DNA from: Spinacia oleracea
Lineage: Eukaryota > Streptophyta > Magnoliopsida > Caryophyllales > Amaranthaceae
DNA: 64,000 bases
Assembly: GCF_020520425.1 (NCBI RefSeq)
Contig: NC_079491.1
Coordinates: 44,072,027 to 44,136,026 of the forward strand
Reading direction: 5' to 3'
Positions 38,686 to 49,866 of this stretch are shown here, in pieces (position 1 is the first letter of the stretch; each line of letters opens with the position of its first letter). The position numbers and the translations under genes were made by a program. A model generated the notes under the pieces. That model was not told the DNA's origin and did not search any database. It saw nothing but the letters and a program-made list of their open reading frames with translations.

Positions 38686-39575
38686 ATGTAAATTGTGGTG
38701 AAAGAAGTGACGAACACGTGAGCCTGAAAAGTGTATTGATACTCTTATTCGATTAAATATTCTTGAACAAATTGAAGAATAACACTAAAGAAGTGTCTGA
38801 TAGTAGTATTTGTTTCTCATTGGTGCTTCACCGCGATTTCCATTCTTTCGTTTCAGCAATATGAGATCATATCAATCACTCCCCAATTACTAAAATTCGG
38901 TCCATTTTTCTTATTTCAGTCTCCTCAATTGTCTACAAATGCAAATGAAAAATACTAATAGTTAGATCAAAATCACTGTTTTAAGTGAACGAAAACCCAC
39001 AAAAACACGAATTGAATCAACTAATTAGTACAGAAGAAGGGGAGAGAAAATGCATTATACTGATGCTAGTACAAGAATATATGGTAGGAATCAATTGAGT
39101 CAGGTATTCGAGACCTAAACAACAGATAAAGGAAGAGGAGAGAGAAAATGCATTTTAATCAATTGAAATTAATCCCCAATACGAACAAAATAAAGCCCCA
39201 CAAGATTGTGCGATTAAGGACGCCATTGACGAAGTAGGAAGCAAAGCAATATAAGTATTTAAGTATTGTTTCCATTGATGGAGCAGAGAAAACAAGAGGT
39301 TTGAGATTAGAGAATGGAGGAGAGAGAAAATGGAAAGAATCCCCCTTTTCTTTTCTTTTCTTTTTTTAAAATCATGAGAAGCATCCTGAAAAAGAAGGAA
39401 TAGCTGACACTGCAATACTGTTAAAATTACCAAATGTCATTACTTAGTACTTACCGAGATTGATTGTTGCGACTTGCGAGCCACGCGCGAATAGGGAGTC
39501 GTTGGATAAATTTAATTGTATGGTCGAGATCGCTTCTCATCCTTCTCATTATAAGGATCTTCTTATTGGAGGGGG

Positions 39576-39579
<4 letters not shown>
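38686..39579. other. Non-genic stretch ending in an inverted element terminus
   Basis: No gene is recognised. A polypyrimidine-rich run (CCCTTTTCTTTTC) lies at about 39342-39366. The last 100 bases (about 39480-39579) form a right-type terminus related to the left terminus at 16051, with CTTCTCATCCTTCTCATTATAAGG shared with 17230-17265. Confidence 0.5.

Positions 39580-39619
<40 letters not shown>
39580..39619. repeat. (TA)n microsatellite joining two elements
   Basis: About 40 bases of TA lie between the right end of E2 and the left end of E3. Confidence 0.95.
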
Positions 39620-39622
<3 letters not shown>

Positions 39623-40534
39623 GAAGGCTCATGTGAGAACACCCCCTTTATGTGAGAACACAATCCTATGTGAGAATAAATCTTGGCCCTTGAATCATTT
39701 CTAATCTAACAGCCTGAAATCAAGGATTATTAATGGCAATTTTGTAAATTCTTTGAAGATATAGTCAACCCATCTCATCACTTTTCACGCCTGTTTTCTT
39801 TCTCTCTCTAACCCCTTTTTCTCTCTCTGTTTTCTCTCCTCTCTCTCTATATCTTCTTTTGCGCCATTACTGAACCTTAATTAAGGTCGAATTGATCTTC
39901 AAATTTGCTTCAGAATTCAATTATATTCTCGAATACATTCATTTGATTGCTTATTTATAGGTATTTTTCATCAATTTCATTCAATTTCTCAATTATGATT
40001 TGTGTATTTTGCGTGAGAATTTTTCGATTTGTGACCTAGTTTTGATATATTATCGAATTTAATTTCATTATTATCGAATTACAATTATCTAATTGTTGAT
40101 TATCGAATTGCTTATTATCGTTTGCTGAATTTTGTGAGCTGCTTCTTTATTTTGAATTTCGTCAGCTATTTTTTTAATTATCGAATTGCTGATTTTGTTA
40201 TTGGTCTGTTTTATTTTTATTTTCTGATTTTTTTAATTTTATTTTTTGTTTTTTGATTTGGATTTGTTTTTGTTTTAGATTTTTATTTATCGAATTGTTC
40301 CTCTCAATTCGTTTTTTAAACAAAGAAAAATAGATGTTCTATATTCAATGTACAATATGTTCTATATAAATATTCTACAATGTGTTCTAAACAATGTATT
40401 CAATGTTCTGAACTATGTTAGCATATGTTCTAAGTTACTTATCTTTTGTTCTGCAGTATTTAAAACTATGTTCTGTATCTTTTTTTTGTTGGTGGAGATG
40501 CATTCGTCGTGTCATCTGTTGCTGTTGGTGGTGA

Positions 40535-40600
40535 GGTGTTGTTGCCGTTGAGGCTCCAAAGGAGGAGAAGAAGGTTGAAGAGAAAGAAGAGTCGGATGAC
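40535..40600 (+). pseudogene. Captured tail of an acidic ribosomal P-protein gene
   Basis: The frame reads GGVVAV and then EAPKEEKKVEEKEESDD, directly followed by a splice donor GTAAGA at 40601. This is the characteristic acidic hinge of plant 60S P1/P2 proteins. In functional genes it continues to the conserved GFSLFD tail, which is absent here. A stop (TGA at 40532-40534) precedes the fragment. I infer capture of a partial exon with its donor site. Confidence 0.6.
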
Positions 40601-41032
40601 GTAAGAACAACTCTATCATCCTCTAAATTGTGTTTGGTGTTCTAAACTAATGATTCATATGTTCTAAATTATTGTTTTTATGTTCGAAGCTATTGTGTGT
40701 TCAAAATTGTTAGGTGGAAGCTGGAAAGTTGAAACTGGTCTTTCCATAATAGTACAATTTAGGGATAATAACACTCAACTGGTGTTAATCCATAGTGATG
40801 GTGTCAAACCTTATGAATAGGTTGTATTCTGAGTAATTATCCTTATTAGGGGTTTTCTTGCTTAAGTTTAATTTCTTGTTAGATTGCAATCTTGCATAAT
40901 AATATCTTGAATTTCTGCTAATTTGATTGGTTTGATGAATGAAGGATGATACAATATCTCGTTCCCTATTGTTTGATTAGTGAGAGAATAAATGTTGATA
41001 CATTGATATCTTGTTCTAGGTGGTGATTTTAC

Positions 41033-41214
41033 CTCTATCATGCTCACGGTCATGATCTCGTTCCTCTCCTTGTCTTTGCATCTGTCATGATGTCTATAGT
41101 GTCTACCCTCTATGTGCTCGCGATCTCTTGGCTTGTCATGGGATCTATCACGAGATTTTTTCCGTTCCCTTTCCTTCTCTCTGCCCCTTTCTCGAGATTT
41201 TTGTCTGAAAAATT
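41033..41214 (-). pseudogene. Captured RS/RE-rich exon of a splicing-factor-like gene
   Basis: On the minus strand an acceptor (TTTTTCAG, before 41214) and a donor (GAG|GTAAAA, after 41033) bracket 182 bases. One open frame begins QKSRERGREKERERKKSRDR and continues with many Arg, Asp, Glu and His residues. Such low-complexity composition is typical of SR-related splicing factors and DEAD-box helicases with RS tails, and I cannot tell which. It sits in E3 on the strand opposite the P-protein fragment. Confidence 0.5.
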
Positions 41215-41739
41215 GAACATGAGTTTAATATTGACAAAGAGTAAAACAAAAGTAAACAGGAATAAAATAGTTTTGATCCACAAAACACAATAACCTGGAA
41301 ACTCTAGGGGAAACATTTTCTTTAAAAGATAAGCAAATCACCCCCCACCCCAGGAGACAGGACCTTTAATCACAAAGGAGTACCTTGTGTTCTAAAAAAA
41401 CTCTTTATATAGACCAACTATCATAGCTTCATTTAATAGGTTGGTAAGAAAATAGGTCGGTCGATACAGAAATACCGGGACTAATAGCTGGTCTGATCCA
41501 ATGTACATATTATATCAGCAAAAAACAAAATGGCGTGAAATAGGAGGAAGAAATTACCCTTGCTTATGTTCTAAATCACCCATTCTTATGTTCTAAATCA
41601 TCCTCGATTATGTTCTAAACTGTGAACATCGCGAAAACCATCTGTTAGATATGTTAAGGTCCATCCTGAAACCAACATTTTGCTATTCTTGGTGGACGAT
41701 TTGGCTACACTTGACTATTTTTTGATACTGAAATATGGG

Positions 41740-41840
41740 GAAACCTTCAGGTTTGTATTTTTCTTGCATCTTTGTGGCTTCCTCTGGTCTTAGTAAAGAA
41801 GTTGTATTTCCTCTGGTCTTAGTAAGAAGTTGTAGTAACT
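41740..41840 (+). repeat. Short tandem duplication of about 40 bp
   Basis: TTCCTCTGGTCTTAGTAA followed by GAAGTTGTA occurs twice in succession (about 41780-41810 and 41811-41840), with one base length difference. Confidence 0.6.
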
Positions 41841-42280
41841 GTGATTGGTCATGTACCATCATGTGTAGGTTCGGCATGGAGCAGTATCTTTTCTTGTTAA
41901 TATTGCTTCCAAAGTAACTGTTGCTAATCTTGTACCATCATGTGCAACAATAATGGTTCGGTTTTTGCTTGTGTATGTATGTAGTTGGGCAGGGTGAGTA
42001 TACATGAAAGGGATACATTAACCTTATGCACCAATTAGTGTTAATATTTCACTACTCTGTATATTCTTTTGTCTTGATGAGTTAGGCTAATATTACTTAG
42101 TGGCATCAGATCAAAACCCACACAGTGTTGCCCTTTTCTTATGTTCTAAACTAGCGTTGCATATGTTCTAAATTAACGTTGCTTATGTTCTAGAGGTTTA
42201 TATGTGTTTTGGGATTTCATATCTGTTTCTTTACATAATCAGTTGTTAACAATGAATAACTTGTTTGAATATTTTGTTAA

Positions 42281-42350
42281 AACCTATTAGCTCAAATGGT
42301 AGAGCAATGTGCCATTGCACATGGATGTAGGTTCAAATCCTACATAGGTT
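42281..42350 (+). tRNA. tRNA-like sequence 1 (70 nt, abnormal anticodon loop)
   Basis: It folds as a cloverleaf: acceptor AACCTAT/ATAGGTT, D stem GCTC/GAGC, anticodon stem ATGTG/CACAT and T arm GTAGG-TTCAAAT-CCTAC. A-box and B-box promoter words are present. The anticodon loop, CCATTG, has only six bases and no U at the usual position 33, so I cannot assign an amino acid. No terminator T-run follows closely. It is probably a tRNA-derived sequence, not a working tRNA. Confidence 0.55.
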
Positions 42351-42567
42351 GTTGAGAACACACAACTTAGCTCTGATGTATTTATAGGGATAAGTCCTAC
42401 AAGAAAGTTACCTTCCTTCGCCACGACATATTCACCAAGTGCCCCCCAGTCTGTCAGTCAATAAAAACCAGTCATATTTTTTTGTTTTTTCCACAGAAGG
42501 TTCGCTTAATTATATTATGAGATGGGACATATGTGACAAAAATTAAATAGCAGATACTCAAATACAC

Positions 42568-42737
42568 CTGTTACAACTCTAGTAAGAGAAGGGGGTTCCT
42601 GTTTCTGATTTATGTTTTGATTATCTAGTTCATAGCTATCAATATCATCGTCTTCATCATTAAAATCATCAAATCCCATACTGCGTTTTGCTTGCATAGG
42701 CATTGGAGATTCCGTCTTCTGAAACCTCGGGGTTCTG
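42568..42737 (-). pseudogene. Captured acidic exon of unknown gene
   Basis: The minus strand shows an acceptor (TTCATGCAG) before 42737 and a donor (ACAG|GTGTAT) after 42568. The 170 bases between are open and encode RTPRFQKTESPMP, KRSMGFDDFNDEDDDIDSYE and a tail ending SLTRVVT. I do not recognise the family. Both splice sites and the acidic open frame suggest a host exon carried by E3. Whether it derives from the same gene as the RS-rich exon is unknown. Confidence 0.45.
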
Positions 42738-42973
42738 CTGCATGAATTAAAAAAGGCCCAAAAGAAGAGCTCCAAAATGATAACTTAAGTTTCACGCATC
42801 CTTCAGTTCAAGTGTAAGATTTCATGTTCTAAAACTCAAGGCTAGTGTTCTAAAAATGTATACATATGTTCTTAAGTAAATATAACATATTAAAAAGTAA
42901 ATAGAAGTTATTCAAAAGTAAAGAATCATCAAATATGACAATTAATTAATATCATAAACGAAATACAAATAGT

Positions 42974-43043
42974 TGCCTATGTAGGATTCGAACCTACATC
43001 GTTGTGCAATTGCACAAAGCTCTACCGATTGAGCTAATAGGCA
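42974..43043 (-). tRNA. tRNA-like sequence 2 (70 nt, reverse strand)
   Basis: The minus strand forms acceptor TGCCTAT/ATAGGCA, D stem GCTC/GAGC, T arm GTAGG-TTCGAAT-CCTAC and an anticodon arm that is a perfect palindrome, TTGTGCAATTGCACAA. As in the copy at 42281, the loop has six bases and no U33. The two share length, body sequence and the odd anticodon arm but differ by compensated changes in the acceptor stem. They face each other 624 bases apart. Confidence 0.55.
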
Positions 43044-46000
43044 TTGTCCCAAAATAACAAGCATTGACAACCACTACTTACAACAACACCATGCACACAA
43101 AACTGCTAGCAGCTAAATAGAGCAAAACAACTGCCCAACAAAAAACTACAAAAATAGTTCGAAAATTGAATAAATATGCAAAAACACATAGCAAATGTTC
43201 TAAAAACCCATAGAAAATGTTCTAAAAAGTCATAGCATATGTTCTAAAAAACCTATTTAAGGGAATGTATCATTCTCTAGAAAAGACCTCAACCCTAGTG
43301 AAGGTGTTATAAAAGTCATTAAGAGAGTTACTGAGATGTGAACACAAGTCATTGTTGTAAAAGATGACAAAAAAAGAATATTTCCATAGGTGTTTGGGAA
43401 AGGTACTAGAAGTTTGGGTATGATTAGGCACCCGAAATTGTGTTTTGGAACATTGAGGGATTTAATTGTGGTCCACCCACAACCGAGGGCACTTTCTATA
43501 ACAGGTTGTTGACAATAAATGGTTTCTCCAGATGCTTGTTTGCCTTCTGATAACTTTAGAACATCATGTTATATAATTTAGAACATCAAGTTATATAATT
43601 TAGAACATCAAGTTACATAATTTAGAACATCATGTTATATAAATTAGAACATCAAGTTATATAATTTAAATTTTGTCTAGTCACTAGAAAAGAATTTTCT
43701 GGAACAGTAATACCAGTTTGAGAAGAAATATCTTCATCAAAAAAAAAAAAAAAAAGAGAAAAAGAAAGTCTTTTCAGTGGGAACATTATTAAGAATGGTT
43801 AGATCTTCTTTATGAAAAAAAGGGAAAGTACTTTCATTGAAGCTATATCTCTGGTAACAAAAGTCCTTATGAGTTTGAAGATCATCAACTACTTAACCTA
43901 TGAAAATCCACCTGATTGATCTAGGGTTGAACTTGTCCCTACCTGTATCAGTGTTATAAGCAAGAGGTTCTCTACTCTCCCACTTTCACCTAATATAATC
44001 CACATGAATGCATACTCACTTCCCTTCCTTTCTAATTACAAAGCGCTTACAAAAGACAAACATAAAGGAAAACAGGAAAAAAAAAGACAATATGCTTAAT
44101 GTTCCTTAATGGCTTCTCTCGCCTTTCTTTGGATTGTTACCACTGTACATTATTCCTATATGTTCTAACCAGTTAAACTTTATGTTCTAAGCAGTTAAGC
44201 TATATGTTCTAACCAGTTAAACATTATGTTATAAGCAGTTAAGCTATATGTTCTAACACGGTGAGAAATAGTGATCTCATCAAATTCAGAACATGTGCAC
44301 TTATAATTAGAACATATGCAATTATGATGTTCTACACAGTGAGCTACGATGTTCTACACAGTGAGCTATGACATTCTACATTCTTAACGTTCATGTTCTA
44401 AAGTATTGAGAGTATAAAGTATTACTCTAAATTGTTCATGAGAGTATAAAATAGTATAATGTTAGACTACTTTAAAAAAGTATAATTTCTCAGCAATTCC
44501 AAATGGTAATAGATGCTCAAAGTTAAACTAAGAAAACAAATAAACAATATGATACCAGGCTGCCAGCTACGTGAGTGACGGGAGAGCAAAAAAAATGTGT
44601 CAGAAGCTGAGCTTCTGCCTCAACTCAACAAAACTACACTGTCTAAGTGCTAATGGTAAGGACAATAAGAAATGAACATACCAATTCTATGACTAACTAC
44701 CTAGTTTTAGTACTAAAACTTTATCCAAATGTACACTCCTCCAGTAATTCATGAACACAAAATCTTGAATTGGTAGTCAGTCTGAAATGTAAATATAGTG
44801 CAGTTTCATCTAAAATGTGAACGCGTTGACAAACCAAACGTGATCAAAACAAGCAACAAATCATATTTCATCTACAACCATCTTTCTACAAGTACGACTT
44901 CGATTGACTTCAAAACTATATATTTTATATAATAAATACCAACATTTTCCATACAAACGCAGTTAAACGTCACAAATGCTAGTATTAAGTAAAAATCAAA
45001 TCAGAGAAAACTCCCTCTTTGGTGAAAACTCTTTGGAGGGCGAAACTAATGCTACATATTGTCAATAATAAATCTAATAATGAGATTAAAAAACCGATCA
45101 CAAATATAAGATGGAAAGAGTACACTCCGTATCAATAACCAACGACAAAAATACTAGTGAGTGGCTAATCCAGAGGATTGAGATCCTCAGTGCCACTGTT
45201 CTTGCAGCAGCCAAACAACTGCCCGATAGTCAATAACATGAATCATACCACCCAAGACTTACCCGCAACAGCCCTCCTATGCAAAACAAATAACCTGCAC
45301 CAGCGGCTATGCAAACACTTAAGACCAACACCATTATGTGCACCAACTATGCTAGCACATAATATTGCACAGGAAAAAAAACATAGCTAACTAACTTGAG
45401 TCGTCATAAAAACAGGCCAAAAATAAGACTCGAAGCAATTCAGGAATATATATATTAGATACAGGAAGAGAACATTGGAACATAACTTTCTAGTTTTTGA
45501 ACATCTTGTTATGAACTTTAGAACATAAAACATCCATAAATATTAACTTCTCTACATATGTTCTAAAGGATGAAACTTAATGTTCTTAAAAGTGAGCCTT
45601 CATGTTCTAAAGAATTGAGATGATGAAATATTACCCAATATTTGAAAGGATGTCAACTAAAAGTGTTTTTTTGACAATTGGACTACAAATGGACTCCAGC
45701 ACTGATAATTTATCGCTTTATAAACTAATATACATAGTAAAATTTTTGTTCTAAAAGGTGAAATTTATTGTTCTAACAAGAGAAGCTATATGTTCTAACA
45801 ATTGAATTTATATGTTCTAACAAGTGAAGCTATATGTTCTAATAAGTTAAGCTACATGTTCCAAGCAGTTAAGTTATATGTTCTACAAAGCAGTGTACAC
45901 ACCAGTAAGAGAGGCAATGGATTGAAAAAATTATCCTTCTACTCTACCCATTATATTCTACCAATATATCTTTTGATGTACCTTCTCTATGTTCTACCGT

Positions 46001-47600
46001 GTTTTAAAATGTGGCATGTTTAAAACTCTTCACATAGCTTATGTACAAACTAAATTATGAAACTAATATCCGTATATATTTGTTATATAAAACATCGTGT
46101 CTCTTTTCAGTCTTCCCAACCCCTACTCTTATCCAAGCCTTACCCACAAAACCTCCCCTGCTTTACCATATGGTATGTGTAGTCAAATAAGATGTGAAAA
46201 ATTCTATTTTAATGATTCGTATATAAGTGGAGAGAGGAACGAGAGCTTACACATATCTCATAAGTGGACCACGTTGAATGGGTGGTTAATAAAGTCAAGA
46301 CATGAGCCACAACTAGTATTAACCATTGTCAAGATCCAAAAGACATAAGCTATGAGCACCTAAATATATTTGTTCTAAACCGTGAACTTTCATGTTCTTA
46401 ATTTTAACTTTCATGTTCTATATTCACTATGCCATATAATGGTAAGTGTGGTCCAGTCATCCCAGTCCAGTCACTCCAGCCCAAACCTCCCCTGATGTAG
46501 TAAATGGTAAGTGTAGTCAAATAACATCTAATTTTTATCATTATTTTTTATGTTCTAAACATTAAACAATTTTGTTCTAAATAATGAGCTTTCATGTTCT
46601 ACATTCTTAACCTTCATGTCCTAAAGTATTGGAAATATAAATATTACACAATATTTCTCATGATGTCCTTCATAAGTGATGGTAGGACATTTTGATCCGT
46701 TGTTTTGGCACATCTATTCTCATTTTCTCTGTTTAAAAATGCAGAACATATGATTATTACTTTTAGAACATCAAAAAGTACCAAAAATTAGAAAAATATT
46801 GTAAAATTCTCAATTCTCAAATTAATTCAAAAAATTAGAAAATATTACCCGACGTTTTCAAGGATGTCCTTCAGATTGCTTCTTCGACAATTTTACTATA
46901 AATGCGCTCGATTTAGCTCTGATTTTTTGGCATGTTTAATCTCATTTACGTCCTTTGAATTTTCCCTGTTTAAAAAGTCAAAACATATAACTATAAGTTT
47001 TAGACCGTCTTGATTTATTTCATAATATCGATAAATAAGAAAATATAGAAAACAAACAAATTCAAAAATTAGACAAAAAACAAAAAATAATCACCTAAAA
47101 ATTCAAAAATTAATCACAAATAAAGTAAAAAAAAAACATGAACAATTAGTAAAATAGTAATCGCAAAAGTTCAGAACAAACTAATTCTAGATTCAGAAAA
47201 CAATCAAAAAAAGTTCAGAACATATTGATTCCAAATCCAGGAAAAAAAAATAGAACAACAAATAGAACATCAAATATATAATCCGAACATTCAATCTACT
47301 CAATTACTTACGAATTTTCTGCATTTTACCTTACAATCAAAACTTATCACAAATTAACTAAAATTAATGTCACAAATTAAATAAAATTAATGTCTAAAAA
47401 CAAGGAAATCAGTTCCAAATTTGTGTATTTTGTTTACCTTCTTTGTTCGTATTTATTTTTCATGTTGATTTTTTGAATTTTCAGTTTTGTTCATCAACAA
47501 CTGAAAAAATTAGGTTAAAATTAGCAAAAATTATAGAAGAAGAGATGAAATATAAAACAATTATGCGAGAATTTACCTTAAATCAGTAAGTAATCGGCGT
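43044..47600. other. Interior of E3: motif-rich, no gene recognised
   Basis: ATGTTCTAAA and its reverse complement recur in clusters, for example 43195-43250, 43560-43660, 44160-44400, 45490-45860 and 46370-46620. Between them lie AT-rich sequences and short frames (45178-45390, 45802-46023, 46097-46348) without recognisable domains. Confidence 0.6.
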
Positions 47601-47900
47601 TTTTGGAGCTTGATCGTCGTTTTCTTAGAGCTTCAATGGTCGTTTCTTGAGGAGAGAGAAAATGGCGAGAGAGAGGGGGAGGAGGAGAACCATTTGAAGA
47701 GAGAGCGTGAATATTGAGATTAGTTTTGGAGAGAGAAAGGGACGTAGGTTTTATTAGTTTGGTAGTTGGGAGGTTATTTACCTTATTGCCATTAATCGGT
47801 TATAATTCTAGCCATTAGATTGAATCTAATCCGTAGGATTAAATTCATTCTCATATATAGTAGTGTACTCACATAAGGACCTATTTTCACATGATCCCTC

Positions 47901-47903
<3 letters not shown>

Positions 47904-47969
<66 letters not shown>
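47904..47969. repeat. (TA)n microsatellite at the right end of E3
   Basis: About 66 bases of nearly pure TA directly follow the CCCTCCCC terminus. Confidence 0.95.
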
Positions 47970-47972
<3 letters not shown>

Positions 47973-48084
47973 TTAGTTAGGGCAGTTTGGTAATATATTT
48001 TTTTTTTTTGTATTTAGAAAATAATATCCGCATTTAGAAGTTGTGCAACTAATAAAGCCTAAATCCTAACACAGTTGGAAGTAG

Positions 48085-48481
48085 GATGAACACACTTTAT
48101 TTAAGGGAGCACAATCGAGTTTGGGAACGTAACTTAACTTCTCCGATCTCCAATTCTCCATACTTGCTTATATATTTTGTCTGGAACAAGAACCTGAAAT
48201 TTTGGCCAGAATTAATGGAAAAAAAAAAGGTAGGAAGAGGGATAAAACAAGAGCGTAGTTTTTAGGAAATACGGAATAGCAGATTTTCAGAAGCATAAGA
48301 AAAAATTAATGATAAAGCTCACACGTGAGAAATTATTACCTTTCCTTTATTAAGTTTTGGTCCACAATAAACTAGTGCGGACCGGGTTTATTTAAGAGTT
48401 TTACGAGTTCCGGAACGTAACTTAAATTCTCCCGTCTCCAATTCTCCATACTTGCTTATATATTTTGTCTGGAACAAGAAC
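48085..48481 (+). repeat. Direct duplication upstream of the F-box gene
   Basis: Segments at about 48128-48190 and 48418-48481 share CTCCAATTCTCCATACTTGC and the following TATATATTTTGTCTGGAACA. Each is preceded by a TTTATTTAAG-like word. They lie about 290 bases apart in the likely promoter or leader of the F-box gene, so the gene may have two alternative start regions. Confidence 0.65.
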
Positions 48482-48571
48482 AACCGCTTAAATCAAAAGC
48501 TCCCTTCCTCCTTTGCCAATTGACCCGCACAAAACGCAGAAATTCGTGGATAAATTATTTATCCATTCAAA

Positions 48572-49857
48572 GGTAAATATTTCTTCGTTGATTTTAAGTT
48601 TTTTTTTTTTTTATCTACGATTTTAATTTCAATGTCCTGCTATTCACAGTTTCAATCACCAATTTGATTAATACCCAAAACCCAATTTGAAATTCAGTTA
48701 TTAATGTTTGAAATTGATCTGATGTTTATGGTTTCTTCAGTTTGATATTTTTTTTCTGAATAAAAAGAGCTATCTTTGTGTTTAATCGTGAGGGGATTTC
48801 GTCTGATTTATTTGAATTGTCAAGTTTTCTGGGTGAGATATTTTGTTAATTAATTTGGCGTTGACTGAATTTTTGAGCCTATGCCGACACTTGCAGAAGC
48901 GGTGGTTTGTTAGTTTGATCTGATTTCTTTGCGTCGGTATAATCCCAAAGAGCACACAATCGAGATGATGCACTTTAAAAGTGTTGCTAGAGCCTAATTA
49001 ACCACACAACCCAAAGCGTTTCCTACAATTAACCTATCGTTATTGTTCGAAATAATGGATTCTAATAAAATTAAATAGAAAGATCCGACCTTTTAGTGAT
49101 AGCCTGATAGGGACAACGGGTAGTTCAATTTTTTTGTATAGCAATCAGGTTTACAGGCTGTTAGCCTGGCTGGCTGTTCTGTCTGCTTGCCGTTGGGACA
49201 CCGGTAAGAATTAGGTTGTAAATGGTTCTGGTCACCGTTCACTAGTATGAGATTGGGTACGGGTTCGCAATTCGCTACCTAATTTGCCGAATTAGACCAA
49301 AATTGTACCAATTTCATGTTGTAATTCGCTTTTTCGGTTCGTGGAGTGATTGGAGGATCAGGTAACACTGGTTCTGGTCGTTGAATATAATATCAGAATA
49401 TCTCAACTTCTCAAGCCTGCTGACTAAGAATACAAAGAAAAAACTGAACAATATCCTCATTGTCACTCTGTTTTCCAGTCATTTCCATCTCTCAAACTTA
49501 ACTTAAAGAACAAGCCTAGTAGATTTAAATCAAAATTAAGTTCAAGAAATCATCCTCATATCATAATTACCTCCTATTACTGTATCAGAATTATTACTAT
49601 TAGTCCTAGTTGTTGTAGCAGACGTATAGGAGCTAGAGGAAATCATCTTCAGATCATAATTTTCCTAGTCGTGGCTAGTTATCTTTTGGACAACGTTTAA
49701 AAGGAAGAACTGGATTCTTGTCTGTTTATTATTTGAGATATTCAAGTGGTAGTGTAAATGTTTCATGTTTGTATGGAAAAAGTCGGGACTTATAACAGAC
49801 ATATCCACATAAGTGACATAACTAATTATTTATTGTATTTATTTTTGTGAATTTCAG
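48572..49857 (+). other. Probable intron in the F-box gene leader
   Basis: A donor AAAG|GTAAAT near 48571 and an acceptor TTTCAG ending at 49857, ten bases before the ATG, fit a 1.29-kb leader intron. The stretch contains no other gene. At 49256-49370 it holds a dispersed repeat also found at 58858-58975. Confidence 0.45.
49256..49370 (+). repeat. Dispersed repeat, copy A
   Basis: It shares the order of words GGTTC-CAATTC-CTA-CTAATTTGC, TTTCATGTT, GGTTC and GTGATTGG with 58858-58975, in the same orientation. It probably is a fragment of an unidentified transposon; no termini were found. Confidence 0.45.
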
Positions 49858-49866
49858 TTGGCTGAC

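Larger units (their letters stand above)
16051..39580 (+). mobile_element. Composite (TA)n-class element E2 with nested insertions
   Basis: The left end AGGGTCCCCCTCCAATGAG and the right end read in reverse (AGGGTCCCCCTCCAATAAG, ending at 39580) match in 22 of 23 bases and both abut TA runs. They may be the outer termini of one element. Similar inner ends exist: right-type at 17230-17269, left-type at 17301 and at about 20873. Several related copies may therefore be nested or fused instead. The motif TTTGCTCATTT / AAATGAGCAAA occurs at 16640-16740, 18840-20870 and 21280-21460. Inside are a tandem duplication, a Helitron end, a Stowaway MITE and the LINE with its Copia insert. Confidence 0.4.
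39619..47903 (+). mobile_element. Non-autonomous DNA element E3 (8.3 kb) with ATGTTCTAAA motif and captured exons
   Basis: The first ~130 bases and the reverse complement of the last ~130 are clearly related. Both begin near AGGAAGGCTCATGTGAGAAC / GGGAGGGATCATGTGAAAAT and both later contain ATTAATGGCAAT. Both ends abut TA runs. Between about 40330 and 46760 the motif ATGTTCTAAA and its reverse complement occur dozens of times. Three exon-like fragments and two tRNA-like sequences lie inside. No transposase frame is visible, so it is probably non-autonomous, comparable in concept to Pack-MULEs; the superfamily is not settled. Confidence 0.55.

Noticed and set aside
21470..38705. A target-site duplication for the LINE
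   Set aside because: Only a short GTGTAT-like similarity flanks the element, too weak to accept.
39464..39663. Frames reading through the TA microsatellite
   Set aside because: Ile-Tyr runs come from the TA repeat and the frames occur on both strands.
42281..42350. Calling a functional tRNA gene with a named anticodon
   Set aside because: The anticodon loop has six bases and lacks U33, so no anticodon can be assigned.
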